Assembly (NCBI RefSeq): GCF_040712315.1
Contig: NC_134016.1
Location: forward strand, 6,870,782 to 6,934,781
DNA: 64,000 nt
Source: Castanea sativa
Taxonomy: Eukaryota; Streptophyta; Magnoliopsida; Fagales; Fagaceae
Direction: 5' to 3'
The notes beneath the pieces are model-generated. The model made no database searches. It was not told the DNA's origin and saw nothing but the letters and a program-made list of their open reading frames with translations. The position numbers and the translations under genes were made by a program. Positions 20,042 to 30,346 of this stretch are shown here, one piece after another. How positions within the stretch are numbered: the stretch's first letter is position 1; each line of letters begins with the position of its first letter.

Positions 20042-21421
20042 AGTCTGTTTGACATGGTCCTCATGTTAATTCTTTCAATATCTTGTGACCAAAATGTTTT
20101 TCATTAGAATTTGCATTTGTATTACATTCATGCATTTCATTCTAGGTTTGTTTATAATGTTTTAAAGTTTTTCTTTAAAAGAAAACAGGAAAAAAAAAAA
20201 TTTGGTTTGTATTACACATCTTCAAGTGTTTAATTGATGTTGGCCTATGAAATTTTCATTTCATGATTGTGTACCTTGTTTAGCTTAGATGAGCTATTTT
20301 TCTACACTTTGCTAGTTTGTGCTATGTAGTGCTTATTTCATGTGTGTTTTTTTTATGATTTTCAAATACTTGCTCTTGATTTTGAAGTCACATTCTTTTG
20401 ATTGTAAGGACTAAAAAATCTTAGGAGAAATGCATAAATAACCATATCACCACTGTTATTCGCCAATCATGAACACTGGTGTCCAAATCATAAAAGCCGT
20501 GCTTGGTAAGGTGTAGCACTTGCACAACAAGATTAAACGAGGTGTTACTTTTGAAAAGTATGTGAAAATCAAAAACAAAAACAAAAACAAAAGCAAACAA
20601 AAAGGCATCAAATGAAAATGAATAAAAAAAAAATGTTTTTACATAATTGCAAGCGTGTTTACTAGGAGATGTGGGAGTTATATAATGTAGCTCTTTAGGT
20701 GATAGTCGCTTTCAAACTTTTGTGATTGATAATGTAGAAATTGTGCTTATTTTCCATCTACATATCACCTTTTCAGTTATCTCATACACTTACTAGCTGC
20801 ACACCTCACAAGCAAATTTTTGTTAAACTCCGTACATGTGATTGTGTGTTAATTTTTGTGGCCATCCAAAATTGTACTTCTTGAAATGTTTAACACTTTT
20901 TGGGGGTGTGAGGTAAAAATTATTTTAAGAAAAAAAATTTTGAAGCTTGATTAAAAAAAAAAAATTTAAGGGAAAGAATTTTTGAAAACATTTGGAATCT
21001 TTAACATGCATCTCATATCATAAAAACTTGTTTTACAAATGTTTTTGCAGAAAATCCCTAGGTTTTCAAAATTTTCTGATTTTTCAAGATTCAATCAATC
21101 GAACTTGTTTTTCGACCAATCGAAAAAAAAAACCCAGTTTTAAGGTTGAAACTCTCGGGTTGTCTCGATTCCTCTTGATTAGTCAAATTTGTTTTTAAGT
21201 GTTTTTTGATTCTTGCCTCGATTCATCTCGACTGATTGAAAATCTTTTTTTTTTTTTGGAAAACAAATAGGAATCAGATCACATGTTCTTCGGTGTTTAG
21301 TCTTCTTTTTCAATCCCTCTCTCAATTCCTTTTACTCAATTTTTTTGTCTTTTTCTAAGTCAAAGCTTCAAGGGTTTTCTTCCTCAACTCCTAAGACTCT
21401 TTTAACCCTTCTTTTTGTTTA
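20042..21421 (+). other. Long non-coding region of element A where pol would be
   Basis: Follows gag directly. Starts with GAGTCTGTTTGACATGGTCC and runs through the kind of 3' untranslated sequence that follows pol in Sireviruses, with features shared with element C (an internal motif cluster, then a pyrimidine-rich leader). A TCGA-type motif cluster lies at 21090-21235 (for example AATCAATCGAACTTG and GACCAATCG), echoing the cluster in the LTR. No ORF above noise. Confidence 0.7.
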
Positions 21422-22358
21422 TGATAGGCCAAAAACATATTGACCCCTTGTGATGAATTAATAAACTGAAGTGTAGAGGAAAATAAATTACATGGTGATT
21501 TGTTTACGAATGGAGAAAACCTCCAAGGCAAAAACTCCACCGGGAGATTTTAAGGTCACCACTCCTTAGAATCCATTATTATCAAAACAAGCTGTTACAA
21601 ATAAAGGAATCTCAGTACCTTCTACCAACCTACAGTTGAACCCTTACCCCAACACCCAATTGGACTTGTTCTGTAGTGACAATCTCTCCTTTTGATGCAC
21701 GGCTCCCAGTACGAGACTAATCAATTGTGCGGATCCCAATACGTGACTTCAATCACCAACTTAAGAAAGATGTTGGCTGCAAAGTTCTTCAATTCATCCT
21801 CACGATGAAAAACAAAAAGATGCTTGGTTACAAAACCCTACAGTGCATAAACACAGTAGCTTCTTCATAATAGAGATGAACTAGGGCAAACTTTGTCTCC
21901 GGTCACAAATTGCTTTTTCAACTTGTGCTCTCAGCTGTGTAACCAGATACGACCCTTAAAATAATCCTTTTATATGTCTAAGATTATGAGAAAATAAGGC
22001 CCAAAGCCATATCCACGAATTGGAATCAAAACAGATCTGAAATTCTGTTTTTCTTAAACCTTGACAGATAGTAGGTGTCGAGAAGTTGTCGAGCAGCTGT
22101 TGAGCCACAGGCCTAAAACAACTTCTTAAGCTCGATAGATGCTAGCTGTCGAGCTTTAATGACAGGCACTTCTTTAGCTTGTTTCTTGGACTGACTTGCA
22201 TGGCTTTAATACTTGATCTTGAAATCTTGTTTCTTGAAGTATTAAAAACATCCTAGATCTACCCAAATACAAGCAAAGTGTGTTTTTTCAAAGAATTAGC
22301 CAATTACATAAAAAAAATGACATATGTTTTTAACAAGTGAACCACATATGTCCTAACA
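21422..22358 (-). mobile_element. Solo LTR, family B, copy 1
   Basis: 937 bases reading TGATAGGCCAAAAAC...ATATGTCCTAACA, flanked by a perfect GTTTA duplication (21417-21421 and 22359-22363). Copy 2 has the uninterrupted site (about 50445). The same family is at 23904-24916 and 47998-48997. No internal region remains, so it is a product of LTR recombination. Confidence 0.93.
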
Positions 22359-22901
22359 GTTTAAATTACATGCATTTCATCAAAAAATTTCAATTTTTTT
22401 TTTTAATGATTTTGAGTGTTTTGATCCAATTTGTTGGATGGGTTTTTGTTCATGTTTCATTTAAACATGATTCTCATGCTTTAATTTCAAATTTTTCATG
22501 ATTTCTTCAAAATTTCGAAATTAGGGTTTATGTGTTCTTGAGGATTTTGGGGATTTTGTTCAATTGGGAAAAATTGATTGAAATTGGCTTATGATATTGT
22601 TTAATTGAGTGATTATACCATGCTTTATACTTGTTGTGTTGTTCAATTGATCAATATAAATTTTTTTGAAAGTTAGGGTTTTCAAAATTAGGGATTTTGC
22701 TAAATTTCTAATTTTCTTGGTCAATTTTCAAAATTGAGATAAAATTGAACTGTTTTAGAGCATTAGATCATGCATCAGATGTGTACTTGCATCATGCATC
22801 ATATAGGTTTTAAAATTTCATGTTATCTTATGCTCTAACTCTATCTGATGTAGTCTACCCTTGGTTTTTGTTTTTGTTTTTTTTTTCTAAAACCTTTAGA
22901 C
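22359..22901 (+). promoter_or_regulatory. Leader intron and 3' splice site of the env-like gene
   Basis: The T-rich stretch before the ATG at 22902 ends TTTTTTCTAAAACCTTTAG, a good plant 3' splice site two bases before ATG. Copy 2 keeps a matching donor (CTA/GTAAGA at 50414-50415). Copy 1 has lost the GT (CTCCTAAGACTC), so splicing here is impaired. The intron would be about 0.56 kb without the LTR insertion. Element C shows the same arrangement. Confidence 0.55.
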
Positions 22902-23623
22902 ATGGCTCCTAAGGTTGGTAGAAAATTTAAAACCAAAGCCAATAGAACCTCTGCATCTTCTTATGCCCCGTCTCAGGTTGATAGGGTTAGCTTTCTTTTA
23001 GCCAAGTTTGAGGAAATTTTTAAGACCTTAACCAAGTTTAGGTCTACTTGGAAAGAAATACAGATTGTCCTAGATGAGTTAGGTCCTTCCATTCGTAGGA
23101 ATCTAGTGACTAGGAATTGGTTATCCTTGTGTGATGACTCTGATCCTCCTCCTGCGGCCTTGATTAGAGAGTTCTACTCAAACCTCTTGGTTTATTATAA
23201 GGTTACAGGTAATTGTTATTTGACTACTTGGATTAGAGGTAAAGAGTTCAGGATTACTAAACATGTAGTTTTTGAAGCTCTAGGTGTACCCTTAGTTCGT
23301 AAACCCACATATCCATACACTAAGTTTCCTCCTATAGATGATATAATGTCTTTACTCTGTGGAAGATCAGTTACTTGGGGTTTTGAACCAAGGATAAACT
23401 CATGTAAGCTTACTAAGCTTAACTATCTTTACTTAAGGATAGCCTGGCATAATATCTTCCCTATCTCTCATGTTAACACCATTCCTATAGACAGGTGTGC
23501 ATTTCTCTATGCCTTCGTTATAGATAAATTTATGTGTTTCCCTTCCCTATTCATTCATACCATTGTTGATATTTATACGAGTAAGTCCAAAGCATAAAAG
23601 CTATTCTTTCTTATGTTTATATA

Positions 23624-25585
23624 CGTTGGAAAATTTAGACCTTGGTTGATAGAATTAATAAGTTTTAAACTCAAGTTGTTAATTAGATTTATTATGAATA
23701 AACCCTTTTAAAACAAACAAACATCAATGTCATGCACAGTGGAATAGTAAATAAGACAAGATATGATGACCTAGGAAAACCAATAAAACAAACTAGTTTC
23801 ACAGTAAAAACCTGGGGGGAAACCTTTCCGAAAAGCAATTCACTATACTAAAGAGAAGTTTCAGATCTAGTACAAAACCTTTGTCCCTAGACTCTATAAT
23901 CCTTGATAGGCCAAAAACGAATTGACCCCTAGTGATGAATTAATTGATTAATTAGCCAAGTTCAATTAATTAATCAATTTAACATGCAAACGCATGGTAG
24001 CACAAAAAAATCACCAATAAACTAAAATGCAGCGGAAAATAAATTGACACGGTGACTTGTTTACGAATGGGGAAAACCTTCAAGGCAAAAATTTCACCGG
24101 GTGATTTTAAGGTCACCACTCCCGAGAATCCACTATTATCACAACAAGTGGTTACAAGTAAAGGAATCCCAGTACCTTCTACCAACCTACAGTTGAACCC
24201 TTACCCCAATACCCAATTGGACTTGTTCTGTAGTGACAATCTCTCATTTTCAATGCACAACTTCCCAGTACGTGACTTCAATCACTAACTTGAAAAAGAT
24301 GTTGGCTGCAAAGTCTACAATTCATCTTTACAATGAAGAACAAGAAGATGCTTGGTTACAAAATCCTATGGCGCAAAGACACAGCAGCTTTTTCACAAAG
24401 AGATGAACTAGGGCAAACTTTGTCTCTAGTCACAAATTGCTTGAACAGACTTTACTCAATACTTGTGCAACTTGTGCTTACTTTGACGACCCTTAAAATA
24501 ATCCTTTTATATGTCTAGGGTTGTGAGAAAAGAAGGCCCAAAGACATATCTACGGATTAGAATCAAAACAATACTGAAAAACTATTTTTCTTAAATCTCG
24601 ACAGCTAGAGGTGTCGAGGTGTTGTTGAGCAGTTGTCGAGCCACGAGACTGGAACAGCTTCTTAAAGCTCGATAGATGCAGCTGTCGAGCCAGCTGTTGA
24701 GCCAGCTGTCGAGCTTTAATGAAGAGCATTTCTTAGCTTGTTTCTTGGACAGACTTGCATGGCTTTAACACTTGATCTTGAAACCTTATTTCTTGAAGTA
24801 TTAAAAACATCCTAGATCTACCCAATTACAAGCAAAGTGCGTTTTGTCAAAGGATTAGCCAATTACATAAAAGAATGACATATGTTCTTATCAAGTGAAC
24901 GACATATGTCCTAACAATCCCCATAGATGAACTTACAATAGAAATCTTCTACCACTTTAGAATCTCTGAACTCTCTAGTATATGAACGCCACCAATGATG
25001 TATGGATCCTAGTACATGGCTAACTACTTTGCACGGATCCCAGTACGTGACTAACCCCAGCAACTTGAAGAAGATGTTGTTGGCTACAAAGTTCTTCACT
25101 TCATCAACAATGAAAATCAAGAAGCATTTGGTTACAAAACCCTAAGGCACAAAAGATGCAGTAACTTCTTCCAGAGAGACTAAGACACTAGGTCACTTTT
25201 TGTATGTGTTCTCCTTGTATATTCACTCAATGCCTATGTGACGGCCTTTAAAATAAGCCTTATATATGTCTAGGGTTGTGAGAAAAGAAACCCTATACAA
25301 ATATTTTAGCATGGGCTGAAAATCAAATCTGAAAAATTCTGATTTCGTAAGTCTCAATAAATTCAGCTTCTGTTGAGCTTCTATCAAGTTTCAATAGAAA
25401 TATATCTGTCGAGCTTTAATGAACAGCTTTTCTTCACTTGTTTCTTGGTCATATTTTCATGGCTTTAACACTTGATATGAACAACATGTTTCTTGAAGTC
25501 TTAAACCCATCCTAGATCTACCCAATTACAAGTAAAGTGCATTTTGTCAAAGGATTAGCCAATTACATAAAATATGTCCTTAACA
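23624..25585 (-). mobile_element. Solo LTR, family D, split by a nested LTR
   Basis: Starts CGTTGGAAAATTTAGACC (TG changed to CG) and ends ATATGTCCTTAACA, flanked by a perfect ATATA duplication (23619-23623 and 25586-25590). Copy 2 has the empty site at about 51696. The two halves (23624-23903 and 24917-25585) are separated by a family B LTR. The half after it is closely related to family B, so D and B are subfamilies. Confidence 0.88.
23904..24916 (-). mobile_element. Solo LTR, family B, nested in family D
   Basis: 1013 bases from TGATAGGCCAAAAACG to CATATGTCCTAACA, flanked by ATCCT (23899-23903) and ATCCC (24917-24921), a 5-base duplication with one change. It contains many GTCGAG/GCTCGA motifs at 24598-24720, and a minus-strand TATA stretch near 24500. 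It is a second-level nest: LTR in LTR in env-like ORF in element A. Confidence 0.9.
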
Positions 25586-25671
25586 ATATATGGGGTGTTG
25601 AGCTTTCTAGGGTTAACATTCTTTCTTGCTTTAGAGTTAGTTCATATCATTACCCCTATAGGATAGATTTT

Positions 25672-26211
25672 TAAAACTTTCTTGTGTTGCCTTTGGCAAT
25701 ACGTAACAAAAGGGGAGTAGGATAGATTTTCTATTTAGGGGGATAGCAGAGAGATGTTGTATTTAAAGGGGGGGGGGGGGGTTTATGAGTTTTTGGGGAG
25801 TTTTTAGTTGTTTTGATATACTTTGATGTATTTTTGTTGATGTGGTTGTACATATTTTATTTCTATTGTTCTTATTTCACAAACATTGATGTGATTCTTG
25901 ATTATGATAGTTATTGATGATGAGTTTATTCATTATGATATTACTGTCTCTCTTTATTTGTTTTGTGAATTAAAGATCAGATTTTTACTTTGGTTTTGTA
26001 TCGTATTTTCCACATATACGTTTATGGTTTGTTTTCAGTGTTTCAGGAATTTATAGGTTAATTCTTTCAACAACCGCTATCTATACTAGCAACTAATAGT
26101 TAGTAGTTGTGATAGAATTGTATTAGGCAACACTTTGTAATTGGGCTGATGTTTGATTTGTGCAATTCATTTTGTACGTGTATTTTGTCACGGATTGCTA
26201 AATTGGGAGAT
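25672..26211 (+). other. 3' untranslated part of element A
   Basis: Between the end of the env-like frame and the 3' LTR. It includes a G run at 25768-25781 and the family's repeated phrase TATGATAGTTATTGATGATG. Near the 3' LTR the sequence AAATTGGGAGAT (in copy 2, AAAGGGGGAGAT) is the polypurine tract. At 26113-26120 lies the intact target site that in copy 2 holds element C. Confidence 0.7.
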
Positions 26212-27093
26212 TGTTAGGTTCTAAAGATTTAAGATCAAATGTTTAGAATTCTATTTTGTATGTGTTGGTAAATTGACAACAAAACATGTCTAGTCTATGT
26301 GTAAGGCATTGCTCAAAGATGTGTGTTTCAAGCTTCAAGTTCGAGCTAACATTAGAAAAGAAGAGTCAAAATTTTCTAAGCTTAATCGATTGAAAATTTG
26401 ATTCGACTAATCAAAAATCACAGAAATTAGATTCTGCAGATTTTTAAAACAAGGCCCAAGCTTGTGAAAACGTTTAGAGTTTCAATCCAACTTGTCCTTG
26501 TATAAAAGGGAAACCTTAGCTACATTGTGAAGATCTTTGGAAGACTTTTGTATTACTCCTAGTGAGATCTGAGAGGTGTTGTACCTTCTAACTACACGAG
26601 TGTCTACCAAAGCAAGATCTACAATCAAGCATTGGTAGAACCTAGCTGCTGCTATAAAGATCAACAAATGAAGGTGATCTGAAACCTTTGAGTGGTATCT
26701 CCATGTCACAAGCATGAGTGCTTGTGTTGTAGTAAGTCCAAAAAGAGAAGGAGTCTGTGGATTCGAAGCTTGCACGTGGTCATGTCAGTAAGTTACTACT
26801 TGAGGTAGTAATAGATTTAGGGTTAAATCTGATTATAAAAACTTCAATTCTCTTATAGTGGATTTGCTTTACCTTGAGGATTGCTAGGTCAAATGATTCA
26901 CAGGTTTTTGCCTTGAGACGGTTCGTTTCATGGTTTTCTTAGGTCATCATATCATGGTGTTATTTACTTTCCACTGCTTTGCATGATATGATTTATTATT
27001 GTTTAACTTAGATCTGAATAATTAACTTAAGTAATCACTTGGCTAATATATTAAGTTAAAAAATCTGCTTTAAAGGGTCTAAACAAACAAACC
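26212..27093 (+). repeat. 3' LTR of element A (copy 1)
   Basis: Starts TGTTAGGTTCTAAAG and ends near GGGTCTAAACAAACAAACCA. It is collinear with 16389-17270 with many substitutions. The duplication with copy 2 stops inside it at about 26805. Beyond its end (27094 on) the sequence has no match elsewhere in the window. Confidence 0.9.
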
Positions 27094-28184
27094 AATATAA
27101 ATAGTGAAAATCATATGCCCAAGACGATTAAATTGCATAGAATTCAACAATTACACTGATTCATAAAATTAGTAACAGCCAATCCAATTAACAAAGCTAA
27201 ACGTAACAAGATGACTGAATGGTATTACACCGAGACACAAAACATCGTATTTGGCAAATCATGAAAATTTATAAACACCGTATCAAAATCATAATTCCAA
27301 GTCAAATTCAAAAATTCTCTTATAGAATCAAATGCAAGCACTGGCGATTAATTCAAATTATCTAAAATACACACTAATCCTTTTTCGACCATCGCAATAA
27401 TAAATTATGAAAATAAAATTCTGTTTTATTATTGTTGGATATATTTCAACAATTTATTTATGTAATTAAACAAAAAATGAACAACATATAGATTAAATCA
27501 TAAGTAATAACACAAATAGATGTGATAGGCAAAAATAATAAATAGATAATGTATAAAAGAAAAAAGTCTGCAAAATAATTGAAACTCACGGACCAAATGC
27601 ATAAATGATACAAATCAAGTCTTGTGTTTGACACAATCTCCTTAAAGCATATTTTGCCCCTCTCACAAACTATTGTGCTTTGAAACTCACAGACGTCTAA
27701 CTCTTAGGATAAAATGATCTATAACACGAAGAAGAAGCACACAAAGTCCATACTCTATGAACTAATCTATGTCTTTCTCTCTATTTGACTCAAATGCTAA
27801 TGCACAAAATATCTTTTCACTACGAGAGTTTCTCAAGTTATTTTTCATGAACGAGGGACTATGAATATATTCATTACTAAACAGACATTTTTTTAGAAAT
27901 AGTTGTTGTATATAAACTTACTAACTCAAAAAATGAAAAAAAAAATATATTATTATTATATAGTAAAGAGGCCCAATCCACTCATGCCTGCTCATGGTTT
28001 TAAAACTCGGATGGGTAACTGTGAACCTCCCTAAAGAGGTTTTTTTAATATCAAAAGCCGACCTAAGTAAAAGCAAAAAATCAGTAAACCGTATGAACTG
28101 AGGTTGAACTGCTTGGGTTTGAGAACCATAGACAGTTCTAACGGTTCAAATCAGAGCTTGAAAAAAAACTATACTTGGCTCAAT

Positions 28185-28249
<65 letters not shown>

Positions 28250-29835
28250 CAAAGTTCATTGTTGAATGCATTCTTTCGTGAGCTTATGGATTGCTGAATT
28301 AGGATAAGAGCAACATTTAAATATTGCTTAGATTTTAGAGGATATTTCTATTAGGACAAAATTTAGCTATAAAATTAGTTGTAATCTTAAACTACAGCCT
28401 TACTCAATATCTTTTTATTGGATGTGATTTTTGACAAATCAACTATTGAATCACATCTTCTTCTTATATCCTTCATGCTTACAAAATTTCTAGAAAATTA
28501 AATATCAATAGTTATGTCATCAATAAATTGCTTAAATTGCAAGTTTTTATTGTTTAAAATTATGCATAAAATATAAACTTATAGATTATATAGTAAATAA
28601 TATCCAAATAAAATAAAATTTGATATGTGTATTAATAACATATAGAACATGCAATTTAAAGGTTAGATTTTCAAAATATATAGTAATTTTTATTTTATTG
28701 AATAAAGTTGTAACTTTAGACTACAAAATTTTATTAAATTTTGTCCTTTCTATTAGTTGTGAAAGCTTTTGTACTATTTCTTTTGTTAGAGTTCTTTAAA
28801 GATTAAATAGAGTTGCTTTAGCTCTTGCTAGTGCTCCTAAAGAGAATGAGACCATTGTTTTGCTTGAAAAATGTTCCTCATTTCTCTTTCTCATTATTAC
28901 TCATTATATTGAATAAAGGAAATCACTATTGCTTTTATTTCAACCAAAAAAAAATATATATAAGAATATTTTATGAAAACATTGAAACATATAGTTTGCC
29001 CATAAAGCCACGAGTGCCATGATAACAATGATTAAAAAAAAACTTCGCCATAAATTGCTTTGAGCGCCATTTGTACTTAGACAGACTTGAACTTCTTCAG
29101 ATAGCAAGTGTTAGTGGTTTGGAGTTTTAGAATAAAAGAGATCTAATGAAGAGCTTTTGTTAGACAAAGAATTGGCCCTAAGCTTTAATTACACGGTACT
29201 TGCAAGTTGCAATTTTTAAAGACATTTAATGAGAATTTATATAAAATTGTAAATAGGTGAAAAGAAATCTTGATATGGAACATTCTGGGGTACACCAAAG
29301 AAATTTACAAATATATGCTGAAATCCTAGTCAACATTTGTTCTTCATAAGGATACTGAGAATGTGTTATTATGTAAGACTAATAATGCATTGTTGTATGA
29401 AATAATTCTTTGGTAGGACTAAGATCTCATTCTTTAATACGCAGAAGATTGATTAACTAAAAATCAAGATAGGTAATTCTTTAAAAAGATAGGTAATTGA
29501 CAATTGGACTTCTAAGACATAAAGTGTGGTTACACAAAATATAGATTACTGTATTTATACAATTAATACTCTTGTAGTTAATATTTGGTTAAATTACCAT
29601 TTTGTTTCTCAAAGTTTCCGAAAACAAAAATGTTATTTTCATCCATAGATTTTTAATATAATCATTTTGGACCCTTGCTTTTCAAATATGAGCAATTTCG
29701 CTAAATTGTCACTTTTTCATACACAAAATGATTGAGAGTTTAGGGAAAAAAAGGGTTTGAGCTACCGAATTAGTAGCATGTAGTAATTATCTCTATAAAA
29801 AAAAAATCATCAATCGACTACAAATATCAAACAAG
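27094..29835. other. Intergenic DNA between the duplication copies
   Basis: About 2.7 kb without a credible gene. At 27993-28130, CATGGTTTTAAAACTCGG and GGGTTTGAGAACCATAG resemble the ends of the hAT MITE at 8065-8646, so a degenerate relative may be present. A (GA)n tract follows at 28186-28245. The rest is AT-rich with short meaningless ORFs. Confidence 0.5.
28186..28245. repeat. (GA)n microsatellite
   Basis: About 30 uninterrupted GA units. Confidence 0.95.
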
Positions 29836-29916
29836 CATATTTATTGAAATTTTCTTTTAGATTGATATATGGTAATGAATTTAGTGCATAAATATTGAAA
29901 ATTTTATTTAGAAATA
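29836..29916. repeat. Fragment of the edge AT-rich repeat
   Basis: Matches the module of both edge arrays: TTTATTGAAATTTTC, GATTGATATATGG, TTTAGTGCATAAATATTGAA and TTATTTAGAAATA, in the same order. It is cut off by the LTR fragment that starts at 29917. Confidence 0.8.
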
Positions 29917-30346
29917 TGTTAAGGACATATTTTATGTAATTGGCTAATCCTTTGACAAAATGCACTTTACTTATTTTTGGGTAGATCTAGGATGTGTTTA
30001 ATACTTCAAAGAATATGTTGTTCAAGTCTAGTATTAAAGCAATGAAGATTGGACCAAGAAACAAGTGAAGAAAAATTGTTCACTAAAGCTTGCGGACAAA
30101 TAGCTCGACACCTGCTCGACAGATAGCTATCTATCAAGGTTTAATGAGGCTCGAGAAATACTATCTATCGAGGTTACGAAAATTCAGATTTCCTAATCTG
30201 ATCTTCGGCCCATGCTTATGTATTTGTGTAGGGTTTCTTTTCTCACAATCCTAGACATATATAAGGCTTATTTTAAAGGCCGTCACATAAGAGAATAAAA
30301 GGAGAACATATGAAAAAGGTGACCGATGCCTTACTCTCTCAGAAAG
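29917..30346 (+). mobile_element. Truncated LTR, family B/D
   Basis: Starts TGTTAAGGACATATTTTATG like the first part of the family (compare 43996) and includes the TCGAC/TCGAG motif cluster and the GACATATATAAGGC TATA region. It stops near 30346, where hAT transposase sequence begins. Only the first 430 bases or so are present, so it is a truncated LTR and not a clean solo LTR. Confidence 0.8.

Larger units (their letters stand above)
22902..25671 (+). pseudogene. Env-like / putative plant transposon protein ORF, copy 1
   Basis: From ATG 22902, 231 codons read to a stop at 23595-23597. It has a basic N-terminus (MAPKVGRKFKTKANRTSAS), a coiled region, then the domain I recall as the putative plant transposon protein family: LVTRNWLSLCDDSDPP, IREFYSNLLVY, TWIRGKEFRITKHVVFEALG, PIDDIMSLLCG, NYLYLRIAWHNIFPISH and IDRCAFLYAFV. 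The stop (CAA to TAA against copy 2) precedes a hydrophobic end. That end is further interrupted by an LTR insertion (23624-25585) and resumes at 25591 with VLSFLGLTFF...LVHII to a stop near 25671. Such ORFs sit between pol and the 3' LTR in some plant retroelements, in the place of env. Their function is unknown and no clear fusion peptide is visible. Confidence 0.75.
6283..26805 (+). repeat. Segmental duplication, copy 1
   Basis: This 20.5 kb block is collinear with 36357-61713 in direct orientation. The match begins at ATTCCCCCATTGAGAA in both copies. It runs through the old SINE, a non-coding part, the ankyrin pseudogene, the RNase H-like fragment and element A. It ends inside the 3' LTR of element A, at TTACTACTTGAGG. 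By eye the env-like ORF start differs at about 8 of the first 150 bases between copies. Private insertions of copy 1 are at 8065-8646, 13990-14156, 21422-22358 and 23624-25585. Also present only here are 11180-13705 (holding an LTR element) and 14216-15408 (holding a MITE). Confidence 0.9.
16389..27093 (+). mobile_element. Element A, Sirevirus-like copia retrotransposon without pol, copy 1
   Basis: About 10.7 kb including nested insertions. The parts are a 5' LTR (16389-17270), primer site, gag relic, a long non-coding stretch, an env-like ORF, a polypurine tract (about 26200-26211) and a 3' LTR (26212-27093). The gag has the two-knuckle layout and long untranslated 3' region of Sireviruses, the Ty1/copia branch that often carries an env-like ORF after pol. 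No protease, integrase, RT or RNase H sequence is found between gag and the env-like ORF in either copy, so pol was lost before the duplication. A target-site duplication is not clear: CTATG on the left has no good partner on the right. The LTRs differ visibly at many sites, so it is old. Confidence 0.85.
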
